A stretch of DNA of 64,000 nt from Bifidobacterium platyrrhinorum (GTDB lineage Bacteria; Actinomycetota; Actinomycetes; Actinomycetales; Bifidobacteriaceae). Shown in pieces: positions 29,368-42,862 of this stretch; positions within the stretch are counted from its first letter, which is position 1; each line of letters begins with the position of its first letter. The position numbers and the translations under genes were made by a program. The DNA lies in the NCBI RefSeq assembly GCF_010667645.1, contig NZ_WHZV01000001.1:327254-391253 (forward strand), read 5' to 3'. The notes beneath the pieces are model-generated. The model did not search any database. It was not told the DNA's origin and worked only from the letters and a program-made list of their open reading frames with translations.

Positions 29368-29601
29368 GTGAGGGAACGAGAATTCTGGCAACTGCTCGAA
29401 GAGGTCTTCGGACGCGGCTACGGGCGCGCCCTGTCGCGTGACCAGCAGCTGCCGCGGCTGGCGAACATGACGGTGGTCGAGGCGTTGGACGCGGGGGAGG
29501 AGCCCCGCGTCGTGTGGAACGTGCTGTGCGACCAGATGGGGATTCCGGACGCCGAACGGTGGGGAAGGGATCATAACGCCCCGCCGTTGCCCGCCGCCTG
29601 A
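29368..29601 (+). CDS. DUF3046 protein
   Basis: This 77-residue small protein belongs to the DUF3046 family of unknown function, found just upstream of recA in many actinobacteria. The conserved parts are REFWQLLEEVFG, ALSRDQQLP, VVEALDAGEEPRVVW and a C-terminal CDQMGIP. GTG 29368 lies eight bases after a TACACT box (29354-29359) and has no Shine-Dalgarno, which suggests a leaderless transcript. A strong hairpin separates it from recA, so the two are not simply one operon here. Confidence 0.87.
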   Translation: MREREFWQLLEEVFGRGYGRALSRDQQLPRLANMTVVEALDAGEEPRVVWNVLCDQMGIPDAERWGRDHNAPPLPAA

Positions 29602-29616
29602 GCGGACCGGTTGCAT

Positions 29617-29662
29617 GCCCCGGTCGCGCCGTCCTGCCGATGATGGACGGCGCGACCGGGGC
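29617..29662 (+). terminator. Terminator after DUF3046
   Basis: GCCCCGGTCGCGCCGTCC and its exact complement form an 18-bp stem with a ten-base loop, followed by GTTGT. It isolates the recA promoter from upstream transcription. Confidence 0.85.
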
Positions 29663-29675
29663 GTTGTCGTACATT

Positions 29676-29689
29676 CGAACAAATGTTCG
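29676..29689. promoter_or_regulatory. LexA (SOS) box of recA
   Basis: CGAACA-AA-TGTTCG is a perfect inverted repeat of the Gram-positive LexA type. It overlaps the -35 region of a TATGGT -10-like box at 29700-29705, as expected for LexA repression of recA. Confidence 0.85.
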
Positions 29690-29936
29690 CCCTGTGCGTT
29701 ATGGTTATCCACAGCGATAACGAATCGTCTCGCGCGGGTGGGATGTCCGTTGTGCGGGGCCCGGGGCGTTCTCCCGATTGGGATGGCGGCCCGGTGGCCC
29801 GGTCCGGTCCCCGTCGCGGCGCGCCCGGGCGGGGAGTTCCGACCACATGGTCCGGTCGGGCTTGCCGCCATGGGGCCGGCGCCCGTACCGTGGAACGCGA
29901 CGACCGAAACCCGTCGCAAGCGTGAAGGAGTACATC
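29690..29936 (+). other. Long recA leader region without a supported gene
   Basis: With transcription from the TATGGT box the recA mRNA would have a leader of about 225 nt. The stretch is very GC-rich and can fold (for example GACCACATGGTC at 29841-29852), but no known riboswitch or convincing small gene is visible. AAGGAG just before recA supports ordinary initiation. Confidence 0.5.
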
Positions 29937-31144
<1,208 letters not shown>

Positions 31145-31148
<4 letters not shown>

Positions 31149-31795
31149 TCGACGCCGAGGCGTTCCTGCGGGGTCGCTCGCCCATCATCCCCGGAACGGA
31201 CGGTGATGGACGGGCTTCCGATCGCAACGGATCGACGGTTGTGGCGGGCGCCGTCGGTGATGAGGGCGGAAGGCCTTGCCGCAGGCTGCGGACCCGCGAC
31301 CGCGGAACCATCGATGACACGGTTCCCGGGGATTCCGCCGGTGATCTGGACGATTGCCGGGAGGCGGCGCTGCGCCTTCTGGACGCGGCGCCGCGATCCT
31401 CGGGCGCGTTGCGCGACCGCCTGCTCGGCAAAGGCTTCGACGAGGCGGTCGTCGACGAGGTCCTCGAGCGGCTGCGCCGCGTCGATCTCATCGACGACCG
31501 CGCCTACGCCGAATCCGCCGTGCGATATTGCGCGGAACGCATGATGGGCCGGCGCGGCACGGTGATGGAACTGACGCGCAAGGGCGTGGCGCGGGCGCTG
31601 GCCGAGGAGACGGCGGCCCGGGCGGAAGCCGACGGCGTCTTCGAGGAGTCCGCATGGGAACTGGGGCGCCGGACGGCGCGCAGAACGGCCGGCATGGACA
31701 GGCAGGTCCGCATGCGCCGGTTCTGGGCCGCGGGCGGCCGCAAAGGCCACGATCCCGAAACGCTGCGTCGCGTCGCGGACGAACTGTTCCGATGA
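31145..31795 (+). CDS. recX: RecX regulatory protein
   Basis: This 216-residue protein is predicted to bind RecA filaments and limit their growth. The RecX three-helix repeats are visible from about residue 70: [41 protein letters not shown] and a last repeat ending in RRVADELFR. The first 65 residues are a poorly conserved Arg/Gly/Asp-rich tail not found in short RecX proteins. Its ATG overlaps the recA stop by four bases, so production is coupled to RecA and to the SOS signal. Confidence 0.92.
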
Positions 31796-31881
31796 GCCGG
31801 GACGGCGATTGGGCGGCCCGGTGACGCGGGCCCGGTCGCAATCACACAGGACGGAAAAGGAACAAGAGACGAAGGGGATGA

Positions 31882-32256
31882 GGTGAGACCCCTTATACCC
31901 CGGGTTCTGTCATGCCGTGCGCGAACGCGCGGCACGGATGGCCATCCATCTCGACCTGACGTCGCCGCCAGGCTCTAGCAGCCTACCCGATGGCACGGGC
32001 GAGCAGCCCTTACCGCCATCTGCTTGGCCTTGCTCCCGATGAGGCTTGCCATGCGGCCCGCTGTTACCAGGGGCCCGGTGGTCTCTTACACCGCCGTTTC
32101 ACCCTTACCCGTCGTGGACGGGCGGTCTGTTCTCTGCTGCGCTATCTCTCAGGTCGCCCTGGGCGGACGTTATCCGCCATCGTGCTCTGCGGAGCCCGGA
32201 AGTTCCTCAGCCACTCCCAATGAAGATCGTGACCGCGGCCATCAAGGGGTCTCAGC
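31882..32256 (-). ncRNA. rnpB: RNase P RNA
   Basis: The minus strand encodes the catalytic RNA of RNase P, which trims the 5' ends of tRNA precursors. Helix P1 is closed by GAGACCCCTT (32244-32253) and AAGGGGTCTC (31885-31894). The universally conserved GAGGAACTTCCGGGCTCC block follows the 5' end, a GGTAAGGGTGAAA segment lies in the middle, and AGAACCCGGG near the 3' end would pair in P4. The length of about 375 nt suits the bacterial A type of actinobacteria. The ends are set by P1 and are accurate to a few bases. Confidence 0.95.
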
Positions 32257-32262
32257 CGCACC

Positions 32263-32268
32263 ACTATA
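32263..32268 (-). promoter_or_regulatory. -10 box of rnpB
   Basis: On the minus strand TATAGT, preceded by TG two bases earlier, stands about seven bases before the P1 helix. This is an extended -10 pattern. Confidence 0.65.
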
Positions 32269-32433
32269 CACGACCGCGGGACGACGGCGTTCCCGTGCAT
32301 GGCGGACGTCGCCCGCGGCGCATGTGGGCTCGGCATGCGCCCGTGGCGCGGTCCCCGGCGTCATGCGGCGATATTTCATGGGACACGACGCAAACTTTCC
32401 GCGCGTTCTCCGACCGTTCACGCACGGTTCGTC

Positions 32434-32439
32434 TACAAT
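32434..32439 (+). promoter_or_regulatory. -10 box before hpf
   Basis: TACAAT matches the principal-sigma -10 consensus well. It predicts a leader of about 70 nt for hpf. No convincing -35 hexamer is seen 17 bases upstream. Confidence 0.55.
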
Positions 32440-32514
32440 GAGTCGTACCCGGACGGTGAAGACGCCGGCCGGCACGCAAATAGCGGGCAACCGCTTGAGT
32501 CAAGGGAGGTCCAC

Positions 32515-33180
32515 ATGGAAATCGTCGTTACCGGACGTCACACGCAGGTCAAGCCCAGGTTCCGTGATGTCGTAGAGAACAAGATGAATCGTGTGACCGC
32601 TATCGCGCCCGATGCGCAGCGCGCCCAGGTGGTGCTGTCGCACGAAGGCAACCCGCGCCAGGCGGACACCGCCAAGCGCGTGGAGATCACCATCATCGCC
32701 GGCCGCACCGTGGTGCGCGCCGAGGCCTCGAGCGCGGACGAGTTCAGCGCGCTCGATCTGGCCATGGACAAGCTGACCCTGCGTCTGCGCCGCACCCGCG
32801 ACCGCCGCAAGGACCACCGCCGCGGCTACACGAACCCGGTCCCGGTGGACATGGGCGTCGTCGAGCCGGCCGTGGAGGAGGAGGCTCCGGAGGAGGAGCC
32901 GAACAACAGCCCGGCCGCGGCCGTGGCGTCCGATCTCGGCCCGGGCGAGTCCGTCGAGGTCCAGGTCGGTGACACGCCGATCGTGATCCGCCGCAAGCTG
33001 CACATCGCCGAGCCGATGAGCATCGATGAGGCGCTGTACGAGATGGAGCTCATCGGACACGACTTCTTCCTGTTCGTCAACAAGGAGACCGGTCGCCCGT
33101 CCGTCGTCTACCACCGCCACGGTTGGAGCTACGGCGTGTTCGAGATCGATACGCCGGAGAACGTGAAGTCCGCCGAGTGA
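32515..33180 (+). CDS. hpf: Long-form ribosome hibernation promoting factor
   Basis: This 221-residue protein has an N-terminal S30AE / YfiA domain (1-105) that binds the decoding centre of idle 30S subunits. An acidic linker (about 118-140) leads to the C-terminal domain (about 155-215) that dimerises to form 100S ribosomes; the core is IVIRRKLHIAEPMSIDEALYEMELIGHDFFLF. This is the long form typical of Gram-positive bacteria. ATG 32515 has AAGGGAGG. The gene is divergent from rnpB and precedes secA, and it ends in a strong hairpin. Confidence 0.95.
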   Translation: MEIVVTGRHTQVKPRFRDVVENKMNRVTAIAPDAQRAQVVLSHEGNPRQADTAKRVEITIIAGRTVVRAEASSADEFSALDLAMDKLTLRLRRTRDRRKDHRRGYTNPVPVDMGVVEPAVEEEAPEEEPNNSPAAAVASDLGPGESVEVQVGDTPIVIRRKLHIAEPMSIDEALYEMELIGHDFFLFVNKETGRPSVVYHRHGWSYGVFEIDTPENVKSAE

Positions 33181-33226
33181 CGGACGTGCGGTCGGCCCGA
33201 TGGCCGCACGACGCACGCAACGCATC

Positions 33227-33267
33227 ATGATGGGGCCCGCGCCCGTGCAAGGCGCGGGCCCCATCAT
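33227..33267 (+). terminator. Terminator after hpf
   Basis: ATGATGGGGCCCGCGCC and its exact complement form a 17-bp stem with a seven-base loop between hpf and secA. Confidence 0.85.
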
Positions 33268-33474
33268 GCGTTCCCGAGCCGCCGCTCCGGCCGCTCGGCC
33301 GCGTGGGGGAGCATAGGGGGGTGGAGGGCGTCTCATGGAGGGACGGCGTCCCCTGTTTTTTCTGAGAAATACGCGGCAGCGTCGGCGAGGTCGCGTAAGA
33401 TAATCGGCAGTGTGTCTCGCGGGGGCGCCATGCGGCGGCCCGCGCGACAGGAACGAACGACACAGGAGCGAACA

Positions 33475-36384
<2,910 letters not shown>

Positions 36385-36425
36385 GCGTGACGCCACGGTC
36401 CTTCGGCGCCGCGACGGTTGAATGA

Positions 36426-36465
36426 CGCGAAAGGCTCCCCTCCGAATCGAGGGGAGCCTTTCGCG
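36426..36465 (+). terminator. Terminator after secA
   Basis: CGCGAAAGGCTCCCCTC and its exact complement form a 17-bp stem with a six-base loop (CGAATC) downstream of the secA stop. Confidence 0.88.
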
Positions 36466-36614
36466 TACGTGGAGCGACGCCGGCCGCGCCCGGGGTTTTC
36501 CGTCCGATACCGGACGGTTCTGCAATATGGAAGTTCCGGCGAGAGGAAATCCAAGGCAACTACAATGAGCGGCGTTACTGATGAATCGGGCGCCGTATGC
36601 GCCAAGGAGGGACA

Positions 36615-37661
36615 ATGGCCGAGATCACATGGAAGTCGATTCTCACCAAGCTGGTCGGGGGAGACCATCTGAGCGCCGGGGAATCCGAATGGTTCGTCGA
36701 TGACCTGATGAAGGGCAATGCCGAACCGGCCGCCGTGGGGGCGGCCCTTGCCATGCAGCAGCAGTTGGGACTCACCCCGGAGGAGGTGTCGGGCGCCGCC
36801 AAGGCCATGGTGTCGCACGCGGTGCCGCTGAATGTCTCCGGCGAGACCACCGACATCGTCGGCACCGGCGGCGACGGCTTCGCCACCGTGAACCTGTCGA
36901 CGATGGGCTCCGTCGTGGCCGCGGCGGCCGGCGTGAAGATCGTCAAGCACGGCAACCGCGCCGCCTCCTCGAAGTGCGGCGCCGCGGACGTGCTCGAGGC
37001 GCTTGGACTGCCGTTGGGACTCAGCCCCGAAGCGGTGGGGGAGATCGGCGACGAGGTGGGCATCACCTTCGCGTTCGCCCGCACCTTCCACCCGGCCATG
37101 CGCTTCGTCGGCCCGATCCGCGCCGCGCTGGGCATCCCGTGCGTGTTCAACGTGCTCGGACCCCTGACCAACCCGGCCAAGCCCGCCCATGTGGCCATCG
37201 GCTGCGCCAAGCGCGAGGTGAGCCCGATCATGGCCGCCGTGTACGCCGCCAACGGCCAGTCCGGCATGGTGTACACCTCCCACGAGGGCCTTGACGAGCT
37301 TGCGCCCACCGGCCCGGTCTCCGTGTGGGAGATCCGCGACGGCAAGGTCACCGAAACCGAATTCGACCCGACCGTGGAACTGGGCTTGGAGAAGATCGAC
37401 GTCGCCGAACTCAAGGGCGGCGAGCCCGAGATCAACGCCCGGGCGTTCCGCGACTTCCTCGCCGGCAAGGACGTGCCCGCCCGCACCACCGCGCTGCTCA
37501 ACGCCGCCTCCGCCATCGTCGCCGACGGCCATCTGGTCTCCGACGGCACGCTGGCCGAGCGCTTCCGCGAGGCGTATGCGATCGCCGAGAAGACCGTGGA
37601 CTCCGGCAAGGCCGCGGCCCTGCTCGACAAGTGGATCGCCACCGCCCAGGCCAAGGCCTGA
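36615..37661 (+). CDS. trpD: Anthranilate phosphoribosyltransferase
   Basis: This 348-residue enzyme joins anthranilate to PRPP in tryptophan synthesis. The PRPP loop GTGGDGFATVNLST (about 86-99) and the conserved KHGNRAASSKCGAADVLEALG are intact, as is the metal-binding DE pair later on. The start has a near-perfect AAGGAGG. TACAAT at 36561-36566 is a likely -10 box. No other trp gene is adjacent, so trpD is transcribed alone here between two terminators. Confidence 0.96.
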   Translation: MAEITWKSILTKLVGGDHLSAGESEWFVDDLMKGNAEPAAVGAALAMQQQLGLTPEEVSGAAKAMVSHAVPLNVSGETTDIVGTGGDGFATVNLSTMGSVVAAAAGVKIVKHGNRAASSKCGAADVLEALGLPLGLSPEAVGEIGDEVGITFAFARTFHPAMRFVGPIRAALGIPCVFNVLGPLTNPAKPAHVAIGCAKREVSPIMAAVYAANGQSGMVYTSHEGLDELAPTGPVSVWEIRDGKVTETEFDPTVELGLEKIDVAELKGGEPEINARAFRDFLAGKDVPARTTALLNAASAIVADGHLVSDGTLAERFREAYAIAEKTVDSGKAAALLDKWIATAQAKA

Positions 37662-37708
37662 GCCTCCCTCGGCGCGATCTTCATGCGCCGGGCCACCGCT
37701 TCGCATAC

Positions 37709-37743
37709 GAGAGTCGCGCGGACATCCGTTCCGCGCGACTCTC
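37709..37743 (+). terminator. Terminator after trpD
   Basis: GAGAGTCGCGCGG, a nine-base loop and CCGCGCGACTCTC are followed by TTGCGTTTT, giving a 13-bp stem with a partial U-run. Confidence 0.88.
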
Positions 37744-37820
37744 TTGCGTTTTAGCCTGGATTCACGTACGAAAAAACACGTCTGTCGCAGGCTTGTGCGA
37801 AAACGGCCGGAATGTGGAAA

Positions 37821-37848
37821 CCCCTCCGCCTGACGAGGAGCGGAGGGG
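37821..37848 (-). terminator. Hairpin after the rhamnosidase gene
   Basis: CCCCTCCGC and GCGGAGGGG are separated by ten bases. The hairpin stands about 50 bases beyond the rhamnosidase stop on the minus strand. Confidence 0.6.
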
Positions 37849-37901
37849 CATGGGGCAAAGGATTCGGGCCGTGGTAAGTCACATGGCCATAGGGTGGGAC
37901 G

Positions 37902-40900
37902 TCACCGAACGATGACGGACGTCGTGCCGGCGGTCAACGGCACCTCAAGCACGTCCCCCTTCTTCTTGGCGGTCGATCCGTCGCCGCCATCGGGGTAGGA
38001 GACGGTCACGTCGGCGAGCTTGGCTCCCCTGAGCGGCCAGCGCAGTATGCCGCTCGTATTGCCCGGCATCGTCACCTTCAACGAGGTGCGGTCCTCGACC
38101 TGCTCGATGTCCACGGACACCGGGCCGCGCACGGTGATGACGTCGCCCTTGGCGTGCCTGAGATCGGCGGGATGCGGTTCGACGAGAATCTCCGAGGCCC
38201 CGGCTTCGACGAGTTTCACACCGAGCAGCCAGCGCGCGATCGCCACGATGGGGCTGGCGCCCCACGGGTGGGAGAACGTGGTGTTCGGCTTGATGTCCGG
38301 GCTCCACGCCTCCATCGTCTGCGTGGCGCCCCAACGGTGGATCATCGACCACCAGGAGGTTTCGCTGTGCGAGCGCATGATCTCGAGCGCGGCCTGGTCC
38401 TGGCCGGTGCGGTACAGGGCTTCAAGGAACCACGCCACGGCGTTGCAGCTGACCGGCACCCAGTCGAGGCGTCCATCCGAGACCAGCCATTCGCCGATGC
38501 GCTTCATCTGGTTCTCCTCCGGCACGCCGAGCGCCGCGGAGTACATGGTCGAATGGGTGGCCGTATGGTCGGTGTCACGGCCGTCGTGATAGGCGCCGAG
38601 CCGTTCGTCGAATATCTGGCGGTTCATCGAATCGCGCATGCGTTCGGCCAGCCGACGGAAGCTGCGGGCGTCGTCATGGCGCCCGGACACCTCCGCGGCC
38701 TTCGACAGGTAGTCGAGCGCCGCATACTGCCACGCGTTGACGACGGTGTTCACGCGGGTGAACTCGAACCCGTCGATCTCCTTCGGCTGCGGCCAGTCGA
38801 TGATGTCGTCGTTGAGCGGGGTCTTGCGGTCCTTTTCGATGAGACCGTCCTTGTTCAGCCAGCGCAGTCCCTGCTCGCGCTCGTACAGGGCCCAGTCCTC
38901 GGCAAGCGCGTCGGCGTCGCCGGTCTCCAGGTACTCCTCGTATGCCATCTGGATCGGCATGAACTTGTATTCGGTGAACTTGCCGGGGATGCGCACGATA
39001 TAGCGGCAGGTCTTGCGCAGCAGATCGTAGGAGTGCGAGTACACGACCTCGCCGCGTCCGCGGGTGAGCAGATCGCCCTCGTACGGCATGCGTTCGCGCG
39101 TCGGAGTGTCCATGTAAAGGTCGTTGCGGTTCTCGATCATGCTGTTGGCGCACAGCCTCCACACCTCGTCGAGCACGTCGTCGGACGATTCGAACGAACC
39201 GACCTGCGCAGGTTCGGGCACCACGTCGTTGAGGAAGGTGATCGCGTCGGACAGGTCGAGGTCCTCGACGGTATCGATCTCCAGATAGCGGAAGCAGCGG
39301 TACCCCCAGTGCTCCAGGGTCTGGGCGCCTTCGCGCAGCGTCCAGGTGTCCTCGTAGCGGATGCCGCTGCGCAGTTCGTATCTCGCCGATCCGTTCTCGT
39401 TGAGCTCCTCGCCCATGCGCAGTGTCAGTTCGGTGCCGGACAGGCTGCGCGGCACGACGAGATCGGCGCGCACCGAGTAGACGCGTTCCACGCCCGCGTC
39501 GAACAGCCAACGTCCTGGGCCGAGCTTCGTGATGGCCGTGGGATGGTATTCGATACGGCCGATGCCGGCGGAGTCGTCGGCATGCAGGTTGTCGATCACG
39601 CCGCGAAGTGCGACCGGGTGGAAGTCGACGCCCGCGTAATGCGGGGCCTTCCAGCCGAGCGGCTCGTGGCGTGCGTCGATATCCTCGCGCGGTGCCACGA
39701 AATAGTTGACCTTCACGTTCATGTCGCCGGACCAGGGCAACCAGTCGAGCCCCGGACGCCCCTGCCATTCGGGACCTGTGACGATCGTTTCGACGTGACC
39801 GTCGGCGTAGTGCACGTCGAGCAGGGCCTGCACGCGTCCGCCGGTCTGCGTCCATGCCTGGAAGGCGATGGTGTTGGTCGCGCCGGCCCTGAGCAGCGGT
39901 GTTACGTCGTGGGTCTCGTAGGCGCGTCGGCCGATGTCGCGCGTCGGTCCCTGGCCCGCGTATGCGTCGTTCACCCACACGCGGTACACGTGCTGGCGCG
40001 CGCCGAACGGGGAACGGCCGGTGGCGTACAGGTATGCGCCGGTGATTTGTCCGTCGGGCAGGTCGAAGTCGTGGCGGAGCAACGCCCAGTAGTCGCCGGG
40101 AAGCACGTCGCCCAGCAGCCCGAACGCGTTTTCGTCGATGGCCATGGCACCGTCGGCCACGTGCGCGTACGGCGGCACCACGGAATCGTCGTCATACGAG
40201 GCCTGGAACACCGGCTCGGTCTCGTTGAGGGGGACGATCGTCGCGTTCTTCACGGCGAGGGATTCGCCGGCGACCGTCTTGAACCCGTAGGATGGTCCAT
40301 CGAAGGCGATGTCGTCATCCGAATCGACGGGGATGTCGTTGATGAACGTGCCCGCGTGGTTACCGTCGACGTTGATCGACAGGTCCACGTAGTCGTGCAG
40401 ATCGATGCCGTCGGGCAGATCGACCGTTGCGATCGGATTCTCATGGCCGTTGCGCATATGCACCTTGGCCAGTTTGCGTTCGTCGGCGTAGAAACGCCAC
40501 AGGTAGCCGTCCTGGCAGTCCACGGAGATGCGGAAGAACACGCCGGCGGATTTGCCGGTCACCTTGAACCGGGCGGAGAAGGTGCCGTTCATGCAGAGCG
40601 CCGGGCCCGGATCGGCCGGTCGCACGTAGGCACCGCCTTCGGTCCAGATGCCGGTGGCGCCGTCCCAGTCGCGCGGTCCCAATGGCCCGACGACGACTTT
40701 GGCCGGTTCGCTCCAGCCGGTGAGCACGGAATCGCCGCCCGGTCGGCCGATGCGCACGCGTACGCGCCAGAAGGCGATCTGGCGGGAGGTGAGCCGTTCG
40801 AACGGCCACGGCACGGCGGTGCTCTGCGACGACCTGATCTCGGGCGTGCTCTGGATCGGCGCCCCGTCGGCGAACCCCTCGGGGGAGCGGGACAGCTGGA

Positions 40901-41102
40901 TCTGGTAGGACAGCTGGTCACCGCCCACGCCGGGGACGACCGGCACCTGCCACCACAGGCGCGGACGCGTCTGTGCGATGCCGATCGGCTCGTCGCGCAG
41001 CGCGGTCAACAGTTCGTGCGGGCGGTACAGACCGTCGCCTTCATCGTTGGACGCCGCCTGGAACGTCGGCGTGCCCGAAGTCGGTCTGATTGCTACATTC
41101 AT
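37902..41102 (-). CDS. GH78 alpha-L-rhamnosidase
   Basis: This 1066-residue glycoside hydrolase releases terminal alpha-L-rhamnose. An N-terminal Ig-like and two beta-sandwich regions cover about 1-560. The (alpha/alpha)6 catalytic barrel contains LYMDTPTRERMPYEGDLL, which matches the general-acid region of GH78. A C-terminal beta-sandwich follows HPWGASPIVAIARWLLG. There is no signal peptide, so it probably acts inside the cell on imported rhamnosides. ATG 41102 has AAAGGAG. It is divergent from two sugar transporters and shares a 444-bp regulatory gap with repeated GGCAA-type sites. Confidence 0.92.
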   Translation of the reverse strand: MNVAIRPTSGTPTFQAASNDEGDGLYRPHELLTALRDEPIGIAQTRPRLWWQVPVVPGVGGDQLSYQIQLSRSPEGFADGAPIQSTPEIRSSQSTAVPWPFERLTSRQIAFWRVRVRIGRPGGDSVLTGWSEPAKVVVGPLGPRDWDGATGIWTEGGAYVRPADPGPALCMNGTFSARFKVTGKSAGVFFRISVDCQDGYLWRFYADERKLAKVHMRNGHENPIATVDLPDGIDLHDYVDLSINVDGNHAGTFINDIPVDSDDDIAFDGPSYGFKTVAGESLAVKNATIVPLNETEPVFQASYDDDSVVPPYAHVADGAMAIDENAFGLLGDVLPGDYWALLRHDFDLPDGQITGAYLYATGRSPFGARQHVYRVWVNDAYAGQGPTRDIGRRAYETHDVTPLLRAGATNTIAFQAWTQTGGRVQALLDVHYADGHVETIVTGPEWQGRPGLDWLPWSGDMNVKVNYFVAPREDIDARHEPLGWKAPHYAGVDFHPVALRGVIDNLHADDSAGIGRIEYHPTAITKLGPGRWLFDAGVERVYSVRADLVVPRSLSGTELTLRMGEELNENGSARYELRSGIRYEDTWTLREGAQTLEHWGYRCFRYLEIDTVEDLDLSDAITFLNDVVPEPAQVGSFESSDDVLDEVWRLCANSMIENRNDLYMDTPTRERMPYEGDLLTRGRGEVVYSHSYDLLRKTCRYIVRIPGKFTEYKFMPIQMAYEEYLETGDADALAEDWALYEREQGLRWLNKDGLIEKDRKTPLNDDIIDWPQPKEIDGFEFTRVNTVVNAWQYAALDYLSKAAEVSGRHDDARSFRRLAERMRDSMNRQIFDERLGAYHDGRDTDHTATHSTMYSAALGVPEENQMKRIGEWLVSDGRLDWVPVSCNAVAWFLEALYRTGQDQAALEIMRSHSETSWWSMIHRWGATQTMEAWSPDIKPNTTFSHPWGASPIVAIARWLLGVKLVEAGASEILVEPHPADLRHAKGDVITVRGPVSVDIEQVEDRTSLKVTMPGNTSGILRWPLRGAKLADVTVSYPDGGDGSTAKKKGDVLEVPLTAGTTSVIVR

Positions 41103-41177
41103 GGAAGCTCCTTTGCCGCTTGATGCCATATGGATGCGTGGTCCCCATTATGCCGGCGAACGTCGTGGACCGCCGTG

Positions 41178-41208
41178 ATTGCCAAGATTTGCCGTTGCCG
41201 TCATTGCC
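41178..41208. repeat. Cluster of four TTGCC half-sites (phased direct repeat)
   Basis: TTGCC begins at 41179, 41189, 41195 and 41204. The first two form ATTGCC-N4-TTTGCC, the same 16-bp pattern seen at 41256-41271. It lies 76 bases upstream of the rhamnosidase start. Confidence 0.7.
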
Positions 41209-41255
41209 GTCCATTCCGTTCCCTCCGGCCCGGTCGAGCGTGGGCCCGTCCGGCC

Positions 41256-41271
41256 GTTGCCAAAGTTTGCC
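41256..41271. repeat. Direct repeat GTTGCC-N4-TTTGCC
   Basis: This second copy differs from 41178-41193 at two positions. Half-sites are 10 bp apart, so they face the same side of the helix. Confidence 0.7.
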
Positions 41272-41546
41272 CCATCCAAGCGAACATCGGCAATGTGTGT
41301 TTGGAAGCGTTCTCCCCGTTGGGTTCCTGTGGTGCCGGCGACGCGTCCGCCACGGCCCGGAGAGGGGGAAGCGGACCATGGCGGTTTGCCGGTCCAACGG
41401 CGCGACCTTAGACTGAAGGGCAATTCAACCCATCTGCGTGGATGGTTTGGACGACATCATCGACATGGGCTTTCGACGAGGATTCTATCGCCGATCAGTC
41501 GCAAGGTCGCGTGCCAGGACAACAAACAGGCAAGGAGAGCATTCGC

Positions 41547-42845
41547 ATGAGCGAATCCACGAAACTCGGTAAGTACAAGGGGCTGCAGATCGCCAGCGGT
41601 CTGGGCGGCATCCTGGGCTCCGGCTGCATCGTCGGTCTGAGCGCCACCATCACCGTCATCAAGGATTATCTGGGATTGAGCCCGGTGCAGGTGGGCGTGG
41701 TGTCCAGCGTGATGACGTTCTGCATCGGCTTCGGTTCGCTGTTCGGCGGCCGCATCGCCGACGCCATCGGACGTGTGCGCGTATACAACTACGTGAACTT
41801 CATCTACGCCATCGGCACCCTGATCATGGCGTTCACCCCGAACTACCCGTCGCTGCTCGTCGCGGCCGCCATCCTGGGCCTGACCTCCGGCACCGAACTG
41901 CCGGTGTCGCTGTCCATCATGTCCACCGACGCTCCGAACGAGGGCATCTCGAACAAACTGGTCTCCAGCCACCAGATCTACTGGCACTTCGGCCAGTTCA
42001 TCTCCTATCTGGTGACGTTCTTCCTGTCCACCACGGGTATCGTCTCCGCGCGCGTGGTCTTCGTCTTCCTGACGGTCATCGCCCTGATCTCCGCACTGTG
42101 GCGCACGTTCAGCAAGTCCCTGGCCGAGATCCACGCCGAGGCCGCGGCCCGTGAACTCGCCTCCGCCAAGGCGGAAGGCGAGAGCGAAACCGTCAAGGTG
42201 AGCGTGAGCTCCGTCCTGTTCGGCAAGAACAGCAAGGTCTTCCTGTTCTCCTTCATCGGCATCGGCGTCTACTATGTCGCATGGAACCTGCTGGCCAACA
42301 CGTGGGGCCAGTTCCAGACCTACCTGCTGGCCGTGAACATCCCGGACGAGGCGCACCGCCAGACCTTCGCCACCGGCATCGGCCTGGTCCTGCTCACCGT
42401 CGCCACCATCATGTCGGCCGTGTTCACCGGCATCTCCGCAAGCCATCTGCGCAAGCCGCTGTTCTTCCTCGGCGGCGCCATGCAGGTCGTCGCCATGGCC
42501 GTCATGGCCATCGGCATCGGCATGGGCAACGGCTCCCTGTGGTTCATCGTCGCCGGCCTCGCGCTGTTCAACATCTTCAACTCCTTCGCGGGCGAGGCGA
42601 TGTACAAGCTGTGGACCCAGAACGCCTTCCCGTCCCAGGTCCGCGCCTCCATCCAGGGCTTCCTCAACGGCTTCTCCCGAATCTGCTGCGCCCTGTTCGC
42701 CATCGTCACCCCGACGCTCGTCGCGCCGGAGAACATCGGCGTCACCGCGTGGGGCTTCTTCGGCATCATCCTGGTGTCGTTCCTCGCAGGCGTGGTCATG
42801 ATCAACACCGAGAAATCCCGCAGCGCCGTGCTCACGGAGAACTGA
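41547..42845 (+). CDS. MFS sugar transporter
   Basis: This 432-residue protein has twelve membrane helices in the sugar-porter style. The helix 2-3 loop reads GGRIADAIGRVRVY, close to the family's G-R-x-A-D-x-x-G-R signature, and a charged central loop lies at about 195-225. It is the first gene to the right of the shared regulatory gap, divergent from the rhamnosidase, with AAGGAG before ATG 41547. A substrate such as a rhamnoside or rhamnose is inferred from this position only. A hairpin follows the stop. Confidence 0.85.
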   Translation: MSESTKLGKYKGLQIASGLGGILGSGCIVGLSATITVIKDYLGLSPVQVGVVSSVMTFCIGFGSLFGGRIADAIGRVRVYNYVNFIYAIGTLIMAFTPNYPSLLVAAAILGLTSGTELPVSLSIMSTDAPNEGISNKLVSSHQIYWHFGQFISYLVTFFLSTTGIVSARVVFVFLTVIALISALWRTFSKSLAEIHAEAAARELASAKAEGESETVKVSVSSVLFGKNSKVFLFSFIGIGVYYVAWNLLANTWGQFQTYLLAVNIPDEAHRQTFATGIGLVLLTVATIMSAVFTGISASHLRKPLFFLGGAMQVVAMAVMAIGIGMGNGSLWFIVAGLALFNIFNSFAGEAMYKLWTQNAFPSQVRASIQGFLNGFSRICCALFAIVTPTLVAPENIGVTAWGFFGIILVSFLAGVVMINTEKSRSAVLTEN

Positions 42846-42862
42846 GCCGCGGTGACGACGCA

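Larger units (their letters stand above)
41103..41546. other. 444-bp regulatory gap between rhamnosidase and MFS gene
   Basis: No gene is supported here. It holds six TTGCC elements in its first 170 bases, most at about 10-bp spacing, plus single sites at 41289, 41386 and 41419. A 13-bp element, GATTCTATCGCCG (41481-41493), recurs before the HIT gene (45687-45699). The two divergent promoters must lie here, but no clear -35/-10 pair stands out. Confidence 0.7.

Noticed and set aside
29683-29925. 80-codon frame in the recA leader
   Set aside because: No ribosome site, no recognisable family and composition like shadow frames; the leader and LexA box explain the region better.
31990-32441. Several small plus-strand frames between recX and hpf
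   Set aside because: They lie over the RNase P RNA gene, whose conserved blocks explain the sequence.
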